64,000 nt of DNA. Source: 1-14-2-50-31-20 sp965370315 (GTDB lineage: Bacteria > Bacteroidota > Ignavibacteria > Ignavibacteriales > Melioribacteraceae). Below, in pieces: positions 8,393 through 16,293 of the stretch. The stretch is taken from positions 21,933-85,932 of the forward strand of contig CBDUTO010000002.1 of NCBI GenBank assembly GCA_965370315.1, given 5' to 3'. Below the pieces are notes generated by a model that was not told the origin of the DNA, searched no databases, and saw nothing but the letters and a program-made list of their open reading frames with translations. A program made the translations under genes and the position numbers. Numbering within the stretch: the stretch's first letter is position 1; every line of letters starts with the position of its first letter.

Positions 8393-9562
8393 CTAATCTA
8401 GATTTTTAAGAATTTCTTCTAGCGCAGCAATCTCCTCACTATGTGGCTCCAATTCTATAAATTTTTGAAAATGTAATCTAACTTTCTCATCATCTTCTAA
8501 ATGGGAATAATATATATGACCCAGATTAAGATGAGCAATCGGATCTTTTTCATTTAATTCAATAAGATTTGTATAAAATTTAACAGCCCTTTCACTATCA
8601 CCTTTAAATGCATAGATGCTCGACAGACAGTGGAGAATATTTATTTTGCTCTCTACTTTTTCAAGTATTTCTACTAAGTAATTTTCTACATCCTCAATAT
8701 CTTCGACAGTTCCATTTGCCAAATCAAGATTAAAGGATTCTATCAAAGCCTCCGAGGCTTCCTGATATCGTCCCTTCTCATCAAGTAGTTGAGCCTTATT
8801 GTAATACAACGCCGAATCTTCAGGAGTAATTGATTCAAGCTCAGTTAAGATCTCTAATTGTTTATCAACGTCTTCTGCAGCTTCAGCTATTTCCATCTTT
8901 TCATGGAGATCATTTTTAAGATTCTCTAGAAGTATAAAAACTTCCTTAGCTTCTTCAATATCCTCAGCAGGAAGAACTAATGAATATGGATTACTAAACG
9001 AATCGAAACGAATTAGATTAGTGGTATTAAGAGAGTAATATAGATTGTTTTCATCCAGCATTTTAGCAAGACGCAATATATATTCTGATGAAGATGATTC
9101 TGCTAATGTATCCCAATGTTTTATAATTTCTGCATCTTCGGGGAGCCAATTACCTATAGATAAAAATTCGGCTAACGATGTTTTTAATTCCTCTTCGTTC
9201 TCCAGGAAAAATGAACTGAAACCAAATTTTGGATTTTGATGATGGCATAGAAAAATATTGGAGCATTTTTGAACAGTAAAGTGTTCTGCCATATAATTTT
9301 TGAAATAAATAAGGTCTAACGGATTTTTTAAAAGAGATGTTTTTTCAAAAACTTCATTAATTTCAATATTCTCAAAATTATTTGAATTGAATTTAAACTT
9401 AACGATTCCTAAAATATCGTCCAGTTTAATCCCTCGGTTATTTAATTCACTTAAGACTTTGTCTCTATAATCATCATTATAGTTATCTTTCTTAATGGTA
9501 ATTACAGAAATCAATTCATCATTAGTCATTAAGTCAATAGGTTTTAATAATTCTTCTGCCAT
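8393..9562 (-). CDS. Tetratricopeptide-repeat protein
   Basis: A 389-residue acidic cytoplasmic protein. The N-terminal 230 residues have no recognised domain; the C-terminal part holds TPR units, for example SALYYNKAQLLDEKGRYQEA (about residues 245-264), CLSSIYAFKGDSERAVKFYT (about 313-332) and AHLNLGHIYYSHLEDDEKVR (about 345-364). TPRs are protein-interaction scaffolds, so the protein probably bridges partners rather than catalysing a reaction. No signal peptide is seen. It is the first gene of a minus-strand unit with the 41-residue ORF and the 299-residue hypothetical protein. Confidence 0.82.
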   Translation of the reverse strand: MAEELLKPIDLMTNDELISVITIKKDNYNDDYRDKVLSELNNRGIKLDDILGIVKFKFNSNNFENIEINEVFEKTSLLKNPLDLIYFKNYMAEHFTVQKCSNIFLCHHQNPKFGFSSFFLENEEELKTSLAEFLSIGNWLPEDAEIIKHWDTLAESSSSEYILRLAKMLDENNLYYSLNTTNLIRFDSFSNPYSLVLPAEDIEEAKEVFILLENLKNDLHEKMEIAEAAEDVDKQLEILTELESITPEDSALYYNKAQLLDEKGRYQEASEALIESFNLDLANGTVEDIEDVENYLVEILEKVESKINILHCLSSIYAFKGDSERAVKFYTNLIELNEKDPIAHLNLGHIYYSHLEDDEKVRLHFQKFIELEPHSEEIAALEEILKNLD

Positions 9563-9986
9563 TTAGATTAATCCAATAATTTTAAATAATATAAAGTTTA
9601 CTCAATATTAATATAGTTTTAGAATCTGCCGTAAATAAGGACTGCACATTAATATTTCAAAAATTAAATGGAAATATAAAAAACTTATAGTGATAATTTT
9701 TTAGTAATGTTAAAAGGCGAGTTGGTTTTAGATCTCCTTCTATTGACTAAATCTGATATTACCTCACAACATCTAAATTTTCCAAACTAAAGTTATATAT
9801 CCTTTTAAGCCTTTAAACTCTACAGTAGAGCTGCAATGAGGTCTAAAATAAGGATAGATTAGTCGTTTTAAGTTGATAAACAGAAAACAATTCATTAGTT
9901 TTTAATTACCATAATATAGAGAGCAATCATTGAGATTAAAAAGATTAGGAATAGTTAAAAAAAGAACGATTTTAAGGAAATAACAA
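9563..9986. other. 424-base intergenic region with one structured repeat
   Basis: Between the divergent TPR gene and the SHOCT gene. The first 230 bases show no reading frame or clear signal. From about 9798 it contains the structured repeat described separately, followed by a segment (AATTCATTAGTTTT at 9889-9902) that recurs upstream of the next gene. The promoters of both flanking genes must lie here, but none could be placed. Confidence 0.5.
9798..9856. repeat. Structured intergenic repeat, copy A
   Basis: An imperfect palindrome of about 59 bases. The outer arms are TATCCTT (9798-9804) and AAGGATA (9850-9856), an inner GCC/GG pairing follows, and the perfect hairpin CTCTACAGTAGAG (9818-9830) lies at the centre. 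The right arm (TCTAAAATAAGGATAGATTAGTC) and a downstream AATTCATTAGTTTT block recur in copy B at 10772-10834. It lies directly upstream of an accessory gene in the same orientation. Confidence 0.6.
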
Positions 9987-10733
9987 ATGGATATACTAGT
10001 TGTCATAGTTGTGCTTATTGCTGTCTTTGCACTTATAATTAGCATTACACAAAGGATAACAGCAAGTGATAATCTTAAAGAATTGTCAAAAAGACTATAC
10101 GAAATCAAGGACTTTGATCTTACTGAAGCAGCAGTTGGAGATGACGGAAAGACAGGGGTAGCATATGATGAAAACCAAAAAAAGATATGTTTAATTAGAA
10201 AAGTTGGAACTGATTTCCTACAAAGAGTCTTTGATTATAAAGATATATTATCTGTGGAAATTCTTGAAGATGGAAATTCAAATATTAAAACCGATAGAGG
10301 GAGTCAGGTTGGAGGAGCTCTAATTGGTGGGTTAGCACTTGGTACTGTAGGATTAGTTGTTGGGAGTATGACATGTAAAAAAAAATTGATAGACAACGTT
10401 GAAAGAATCGATTTGCAAATAATAGTAAATGATCTTAAACACCCAAGATATATTGTTAATTTTCTAGAAATTGAGTCAGAAAAAAGTAGTTCCACTTATA
10501 AAAGCTCTTTAAATTTGGCTCGCGAATGGTATGCTATTCTTGAAGTTTTTATAAAACTGTCTGACCAAGACGATAAGAAAAATGAAATATCTAAAAATCC
10601 ACGAATAGAAAACCACAATCAAAATAGTTTTTCTATAGCTGATGAAATTGAAAAACTTACAAAACTAAGAGACAATGGGGTTTTGACAGAAATTGAATTT
10701 AATAACCAGAAAGAAATACTGTTAAATAAATAG
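9987..10733 (+). CDS. Membrane-anchored SHOCT-domain protein
   Basis: A 248-residue protein with one N-terminal membrane helix (residues 1-20), a soluble domain (about 25-100), a Gly-rich hydrophobic stretch GGALIGGLALGTVGLVVG (about 109-126) that could be a glycine zipper or a second membrane segment, another strand-rich part, and a C-terminal SHOCT motif (about 216-248, including LTKLRDNGVLTEIEFNNQK). SHOCT motifs are short helical oligomerisation or interaction modules. The TM, zipper, SHOCT order resembles the general plan of many uncharacterised bacterial membrane proteins. It is the first of three + strand accessory genes and is preceded and followed by related structured repeats. Function is unknown. 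Confidence 0.72.
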   Translation: MDILVVIVVLIAVFALIISITQRITASDNLKELSKRLYEIKDFDLTEAAVGDDGKTGVAYDENQKKICLIRKVGTDFLQRVFDYKDILSVEILEDGNSNIKTDRGSQVGGALIGGLALGTVGLVVGSMTCKKKLIDNVERIDLQIIVNDLKHPRYIVNFLEIESEKSSSTYKSSLNLAREWYAILEVFIKLSDQDDKKNEISKNPRIENHNQNSFSIADEIEKLTKLRDNGVLTEIEFNNQKEILLNK

Positions 10734-10771
10734 TACTATATTTTCCACATAACTTATTAAATCACTAAGGT

Positions 10772-10834
10772 TATCCAACCATTAAAGCCTAAAAACGTGA
10801 TAGTCAGTCTGTCGAGGCGTCTAGAATAAGGATA
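10772..10834. repeat. Structured intergenic repeat, copy B
   Basis: An imperfect palindrome of about 63 bases with outer arms TATCC (10772-10776) and GGATA (10830-10834) and inner arms GCCT (10787-10790) and AGGC (10815-10818). It shares the right-arm sequence and the downstream AATTCATTAGTTTT block with copy A, while the apical loops differ. The rest of the 288-base spacer up to 11021 holds no gene. Confidence 0.6.
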
Positions 10835-11021
10835 GGTAAGTCTTGATATACGTTTAATAATTCATTAGTTTTAGAATATCATATATGAGACAATCAAAAA
10901 AGATATATTATACGTGGCAAACCCAAAAGTATCCCAAGACTGAAGTAGTATCACAATTGATAAGAAGATATTTGCAGTAAATAATTAGTCATGTGGCAGA
11001 ATATAAAATGATTGAAATAAA

Positions 11022-11576
11022 ATGATTGAAATAAACTATGTAAATTTAATATTGACTATTGTTGCAATAATTATTTCAATTATATCGAGCTTTCTTTTAG
11101 CATATAAAATTGGCTTCAAGAAAGCAAAAAAAGAACTCCAAAATGATATTCAAAAGAAAAGATATGAAGAAATTTATTCCCCATTACTTTCATTATTCTT
11201 AACAAGACACATAACAACCACACAAGGAATTGCAGCAGGATATTTTAGAATTAGAATAATGTTTTTTTTGCGTCATCTAAAAAGAGGAAACCTAAAAGAA
11301 TCAATTACATCATTGTGGAACAAAAGAAAAACAAAAATTGGGGCTGAGGTTGAATTTGGTGGAGCATTTCCATTTAAAGAAATAAAAAAGATCGTACTTG
11401 GTAAAGAAAAATACATGGATAATAAGTTGCTAAATCTTATTAGAACAGTTGATAGAAGTTTATATGAAGGCTATTATGACACGAATGATGATAATATATT
11501 AACAGATGAAGAGTATGAATTGTTTCTCCATATTTCTGAAGAACATTATAAACTAAATAAAAAATTTGTTTCTTAA
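11022..11576 (+). CDS. Single-pass membrane protein with EF-hand-like loop
   Basis: A 184-residue protein with one N-terminal membrane helix (about residues 8-29), a basic juxtamembrane segment rich in Lys, and a cytoplasmic domain. Near the C-terminus, DTNDDNILTDEE (about 152-163) matches the 12-residue EF-hand calcium loop at positions 1 (D), 3 (N), 5 (D), 6 (N), 8 (L) and 12 (E), and is followed by a predicted helix. No other domain is recognised. The start region carries a 14-base tandem duplication (11006-11019 and 11020-11033) that doubles the start codon; the first ATG (11008) leads to a five-residue peptide whose TGA overlaps the ATG at 11022. It is the middle gene of the accessory trio. 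Function is unknown. Confidence 0.7.
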   Translation: MIEINYVNLILTIVAIIISIISSFLLAYKIGFKKAKKELQNDIQKKRYEEIYSPLLSLFLTRHITTTQGIAAGYFRIRIMFFLRHLKRGNLKESITSLWNKRKTKIGAEVEFGGAFPFKEIKKIVLGKEKYMDNKLLNLIRTVDRSLYEGYYDTNDDNILTDEEYELFLHISEEHYKLNKKFVS

Positions 11577-11647
11577 TTTATTCAATGGGAAAATTTTAAT
11601 GTGTCATGGCGTAAAATATAGATCCGTAAAACAAATTATGAGAAGTA

Positions 11648-12487
11648 ATGAAGAGTAATGGTGACCCAGAAAGCTGGCAAGAACTTGTAGGTGTATTAAC
11701 TATATTTGTAGCAATTCCAATAGGGTATTTTATTAGTGATGATGGATTTGTATCTACAATAGTAGGACTGTTTTGGGCGATAGTTATTGCAATTGGAGTT
11801 GCCCTGATATTAATTCTTATAATTAGCCTAATAATAGCAAAACAAGACCGCGAAATTCAAGAAGAAAGAAGAGCTACCCAAGAAAGAGAACACTTAGCTC
11901 AAGAAAAAAAAATAGCCAAAGAAGTATCAAAGCATATTGATGTATTAGTCAGAAAGAGGAAACAACTATTAAGAGTTGATGATTATGGGAGTGTTCAAGA
12001 TATTGAGTGGAAAAAGGAAATTTCAAAATTTTTCAACTCTGCTGTCAAAGAGCTTCCTGGTAGTGAATCACATTTATCTGGTGACGACGTAGTATTTCTA
12101 ATTGATAATTTAGTAAAAGATGAACAAGAAGCTAGGAATGGGGAGTCAGATAGTTTTGATGTGTCTATGACAGGACTTGAGTATGAACATTGGGTTTCAG
12201 AACAACTACAAGAGCTTGGTTGGATAACTCGAGTAACTAAAGGTTCTGGTGATCAAGGAGTTGATGTAATTGCAGAAAAGGAAGGAAAAACTGTGGTCAT
12301 TCAATGCAAAAAGTATTCATCACCAGTTGGGAATAAGTCTGTCCAAGAAGCACACGCTGGGAAAGGATATATAGATGCAGACGCAGCAGTTGTTGTTACT
12401 AATGCTAGTTTTACACGTTCAGCACATGAAATTGCTCAATCTCTTGGTGTACAACTACTACATCATGAAAATCTAAAACTGTTATAG
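11648..12487 (+). CDS. Membrane-anchored Mrr-type restriction endonuclease-like protein
   Basis: A 279-residue protein with two N-terminal membrane helices (about 13-30 and 36-64), a charged coiled coil (about 66-108) and a C-terminal Mrr-cat nuclease domain (about 174-279). The PD-(D/E)xK-fold core is intact: E178, D206 in GDQGVDVIA, and Q219-C-K221 in VVIQCKKY, followed by the AAVVVTNASFT strand. Mrr domains cut DNA, often modified DNA, but membrane-tethered versions are also widespread and poorly understood. It may be a defence effector acting on incoming DNA at the membrane, or a housekeeping membrane nuclease. A GAGAAGT site precedes the ATG. It is the last of the accessory trio, 71 bases after the previous gene, and is followed by another nested palindrome. 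Confidence 0.85.
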   Translation: MKSNGDPESWQELVGVLTIFVAIPIGYFISDDGFVSTIVGLFWAIVIAIGVALILILIISLIIAKQDREIQEERRATQEREHLAQEKKIAKEVSKHIDVLVRKRKQLLRVDDYGSVQDIEWKKEISKFFNSAVKELPGSESHLSGDDVVFLIDNLVKDEQEARNGESDSFDVSMTGLEYEHWVSEQLQELGWITRVTKGSGDQGVDVIAEKEGKTVVIQCKKYSSPVGNKSVQEAHAGKGYIDADAAVVVTNASFTRSAHEIAQSLGVQLLHHENLKLL

Positions 12488-12494
12488 AAACACG

Positions 12495-12583
12495 GGGAAA
12501 TAATTAGGAAACCTTACCAAACAAAGACTATATTTCCACATTTCCATCAAAGGAAATGATAACCAAATTGATAACTATTTCCC
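12495..12583. repeat. Nested imperfect palindrome after Mrr-type gene
   Basis: Outer arms GGGAAATAATTA (12495-12506) and TAACTATTTCCC (12572-12583) pair with one mismatch. Inside is a perfect hairpin, CATTTCC (12539-12545) with GGAAATG (12552-12558). There is no T tract, so it is not a typical terminator. The rest of the spacer up to the tRNA gene at 12746 shows no gene. Confidence 0.5.
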
Positions 12584-12745
12584 AAAATTTCAATAAAGAC
12601 TTCACAATAATTTGAAATGCAATAAAAGCACTAATCCCCAACTAAACATTGCCTATAATTGTTCTAAGCTTTGTTTTTGCTACAAAATAACAGTAATAAA
12701 CATTTTTTTCTTTCGTATATTTTGATTCTTGAAACAAAATATTTT

Positions 12746-12819
<74 letters not shown>

Positions 12820-12837
12820 CAATTACAATTCTTTTAA

Positions 12838-15800
12838 TCACTTAACTTTTATCACAACAAAAGTTACATCGTCATCTGGAGCTTTACCATCAACCCATTC
12901 CGAAGCTGAGTTTTTAAAATAATTCACTATTTCTTCCGGATCTTTTTCCCCAACAGAAAGAAATTCACTTTTTGTTCTATCGTAACCGTACATATCTTTT
13001 TCATTATTTATCAATTCTGGAAGTCCATCGCTAAATAGAAATATTGTATCTCCTGAATGTAAATTTGTTTCTTTTTGTTCATACGGAAAATTCTTCATTG
13101 CACCAAGTGGCATGCCTTGAAACGATAATTCCTCGACGGTCTTATCTTTATTTCTGTAGATGAAAGCAGGAGGCATTGCTGCTGATGAAATAGACAAATT
13201 ATTGTCTTTAAATTTCAGCATCATCAAGCACATCGAAAGTTGTTGAAAATTCATTCCTTTTATTACGCGTGATATTTCTGAAAAAGACGATAAAATATCT
13301 TTCTCCGATGCCAAACTGTGAAATAAACTTTTTGTTATTGTAACAATAGTACCTGCTTTTAAACCATGACCAGTTGCATCTCCAATAACTGCTAATAATG
13401 ATCCATCATTTTCTAAATGAAAATCGTAATAATCACCACCCACTTCTGTTGCTGTTTGCATGTAGACTGCTATGTCAAGATTTGAAAGTTTTGGTAATTC
13501 TTTTGGAAGCATTGCAAGTTGAAGTTCTCTAGCTTCTTCCAGTTCTTTAGTTTTTCTTTCATTTTCTGCTTTAATAATTATGTTTTGCGCTTCTGCTTCT
13601 TTTAGATCTATATAACGTCGATATGTTAGACTTAGAACAGTAGTGTATCTCCTAAATATCTGCAAGTCACTCTCAGACAATTGATGATCCGTCCATGCAA
13701 AAACACCCCCTTCCTTGAAGTAAAAATAATATCCATACTGAGTTTCATCACCTGCAAAATCTGGGAATGTAACTTGCGGATTCATGATTTTATAGTAATC
13801 TAGTATTTCATTACCATGTAATACGGGATGATATTCTTCTTGGAGTTTCCATGTTTCATATACTTTATCTAGGATAGGATGACCAGATAATTTTAACTTC
13901 CCAGCCACTTTTTCCACTTCATTTTCATGCGAAATAGTAGTTGCATGTATATCAACTATTCTGGTTGTGGCATCAACTATTCCAACACCGCATCTATGGG
14001 GTGTAAGATTGAGTTTTTTTAATTCTGAGAAAAAGGTGGCAACTGTTTGTGCTAAATCATTAGAATTATACATACTCATAGCTTTGGAACGGACTTTTTC
14101 AAGGGCAGTCTCAATCTGCGCCTCACGAGCCTGTGCTTCAGCTTTTTGTAAATCTAGGTATCTCCTATAAGTTTGTCCGAACACACTTGCAAATCTATTT
14201 AATACCTTTGCCGATTCATCTGAAATAGGGTTTAATGTGAAAGCAAAAAGAATACCTTCAGTAAAGAAAAAACTGTTATGGAATTCTTTATCGGGAAGTG
14301 TATCTAGATCAACATGAAATGGGTACTCTGGTTCATTGTTAAGTGAATTGTAATATCTATTTAAATCATCTCTAATATAATCGTAACTATACCCCGTTTT
14401 ACCATTTAACCAAGCTTTTTTGAGTCCTACTAACATCGGATGTATAGTCATATCCAACATTCCCATTTTTAAATCAACTGCACCGTTAGTATGTGATGTT
14501 GCTGACCATGTTTCCATCTTCTCTGCCCCTTCAAGGATTCCAATACCACAACGAATAGAGTTGTCGAGACCTAACTTCATGACTTCATCAAATAAGGTTG
14601 CAACTGTTTCTCCAACATCATTACTATTATGCATTGCCATTGTTTTAGATCGTACCCGTTCAAGTGCAGCCTCTATTTGGGCTTCCCTTGCTTGACCCAG
14701 CGCCTTTTCAATATCAACAAATCTGCGATACGCCAACTCAAAAACGTTTCGGAATCGTTTGAAGATTGCTAAGTCTTCATTATTCAAAGGTGAATAGGTT
14801 GATACGCCCAATGCAACTAGGCCTATGGAATGGAAGTAATAATTGAGTGAGTTTGAAACTTCAAGTTGCGGATCTAAAAATTGGTCTGTTTCTTTTTGAT
14901 GAACGAACCATTTTTTAAGTTCAGCACCTTCAAAACTTTTGCTAAAAAATGCGTTCGAGCTAGTAAGCATTTGATTTATAAATGCTCTTTGTGTTGGATG
15001 AGTTTTGTAATCAATTTCAGTAATAAAAGATTTATTATGAAGACCATAATACTCGTAATTTATAAATGTACCTTTCGTTTCATTAATAACTGCTGTTTGT
15101 ACGTTTCTAACATCTGTAACATTTAATATATCTAGTTCATTTGATATAACATGACACATCTCAAGCATATCAGAAGCTTCCTTCATTGACAACACGTTTG
15201 CTCTAACTCTCTCTAGTGCTGCTTCTATTTGAGCCTCTCTTGCAAAAGCCTCTGCCTGAGTAATATCCGAATATCTTCGATATGCGAGATCAAAAACATT
15301 TCTGATTTTTTTAAGTATTTCCAGTTGATCTTCATTGATAGGTTTAAACGTGGAAATACCAATTGAACCGACACCAATTGAATATTCATAGTAGAAAAGA
15401 CTTTCTGCTTGATCAAGCTTAGGGTCAGGCATTTGACCCTGATCACTTCTCCATTTCCTCCATTCATCCAATTCATTTCCGGTGAACTCGGATAATATAA
15501 AATCATTACCAGCTTCACGCATTTTAATAACGAATTTGCGATTGCTTGGGTGGCTGTTGTAATCAACTTCGCTAATACCTCCCACACCATAATCTGAGTA
15601 ATCATAATTTAGAAATATTTCCTTAGTGTCGTTAAAGATATTAATAATTGTATTCCGAATATCCGTAAACCTTAATGTTTTAAGTTCTCCATATAGAATT
15701 TTAACTACATCTAGTAAATCCTCAGCATTCTGCATGCTCATTGCAACTGCTCTTATTCTTTCAAGAGAAGCCTCAATTTTTAATTCTTTGTTTTTAATTT

Positions 15801-16293
15801 CAAGATCTGCAGTGCGTCTTTTTATGGCATCTCGAAGTTCAAGATTTTCCTGACTTATTTTTTCAAGGGCAATCTGTTCTCCTTCTTGAGCTTTTGAGTC
15901 AGGAATTGAGCCATGCTGTTGAATAAACTTCCAGCTTTCTTCTGTGTACCAAAGGAGAGACGATAGACGAACTCTTGAATAAAATGTCCAATCATCTTCA
16001 TTTAAAATATAAAGATCACTTACTTCAGTGAAAAGAATAAGCTCATTAATAGGTTCAACTTTTATCTTCCTATTTCTTAATTCTACTTTCCCGGCTATTT
16101 GATCTGAGGTGGATTTATAAAAATTAATAGCATCATTTTTATTATAGAAAACTTCTCCATTAGTTGAGCCGATTACTTTTACATCATCATCCATAAATGA
16201 AGACATTTTTGTAATGTCTCCTTTGAGATAGCTTTCCCAATATGAATCGTAAACGGTTCTTACTTCTTTTTCCAATTTATTAGTTAGTTTCAT
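12838..16293 (-). CDS. Cytosolic SpoIIE-type phosphatase with SnoaL-like domain and four tandem repeats
   Basis: A 1151-residue protein without signal peptide or membrane segment. Residues 1-130 resemble a SnoaL/NTF2-like domain (YWESYLKGDITKMSSFMDDD; SSLLWYTEESWKFIQQHGS). Four units of about 185 residues follow, each opening with a helix such as IEAALERVRSKTMAMHNSND (starts near 173, 357, 545 and 730); such units are common in Bacteroidetes sensor kinases and look GAF-like. The C-terminal PP2C/RsbU domain (about 930-1151) has EVGGDYYDF, GDATGHG, FSDGLPEL and PDDDVTFVVIKVK with the metal-binding Asp residues intact. It should dephosphorylate a STAS-domain antagonist in response to a cytosolic signal. 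Its ATG directly follows the TAA of the upstream propeller phosphatase, so translation is probably coupled. Confidence 0.9.
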   Translation of the reverse strand: MKLTNKLEKEVRTVYDSYWESYLKGDITKMSSFMDDDVKVIGSTNGEVFYNKNDAINFYKSTSDQIAGKVELRNRKIKVEPINELILFTEVSDLYILNEDDWTFYSRVRLSSLLWYTEESWKFIQQHGSIPDSKAQEGEQIALEKISQENLELRDAIKRRTADLEIKNKELKIEASLERIRAVAMSMQNAEDLLDVVKILYGELKTLRFTDIRNTIINIFNDTKEIFLNYDYSDYGVGGISEVDYNSHPSNRKFVIKMREAGNDFILSEFTGNELDEWRKWRSDQGQMPDPKLDQAESLFYYEYSIGVGSIGISTFKPINEDQLEILKKIRNVFDLAYRRYSDITQAEAFAREAQIEAALERVRANVLSMKEASDMLEMCHVISNELDILNVTDVRNVQTAVINETKGTFINYEYYGLHNKSFITEIDYKTHPTQRAFINQMLTSSNAFFSKSFEGAELKKWFVHQKETDQFLDPQLEVSNSLNYYFHSIGLVALGVSTYSPLNNEDLAIFKRFRNVFELAYRRFVDIEKALGQAREAQIEAALERVRSKTMAMHNSNDVGETVATLFDEVMKLGLDNSIRCGIGILEGAEKMETWSATSHTNGAVDLKMGMLDMTIHPMLVGLKKAWLNGKTGYSYDYIRDDLNRYYNSLNNEPEYPFHVDLDTLPDKEFHNSFFFTEGILFAFTLNPISDESAKVLNRFASVFGQTYRRYLDLQKAEAQAREAQIETALEKVRSKAMSMYNSNDLAQTVATFFSELKKLNLTPHRCGVGIVDATTRIVDIHATTISHENEVEKVAGKLKLSGHPILDKVYETWKLQEEYHPVLHGNEILDYYKIMNPQVTFPDFAGDETQYGYYFYFKEGGVFAWTDHQLSESDLQIFRRYTTVLSLTYRRYIDLKEAEAQNIIIKAENERKTKELEEARELQLAMLPKELPKLSNLDIAVYMQTATEVGGDYYDFHLENDGSLLAVIGDATGHGLKAGTIVTITKSLFHSLASEKDILSSFSEISRVIKGMNFQQLSMCLMMLKFKDNNLSISSAAMPPAFIYRNKDKTVEELSFQGMPLGAMKNFPYEQKETNLHSGDTIFLFSDGLPELINNEKDMYGYDRTKSEFLSVGEKDPEEIVNYFKNSASEWVDGKAPDDDVTFVVIKVK

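Noticed and set aside
9798..10834. Canonical integron attC sites
   Set aside because: The arms lack the RYYYAAC/GTTRRRY core sites and no integrase gene is in the window, so only a general cassette-like layout is claimed.
14881..15126. Plus-strand frame opposite the tandem-repeat phosphatase
   Set aside because: Composition is that of an antisense shadow, with no ribosome site and no domain.
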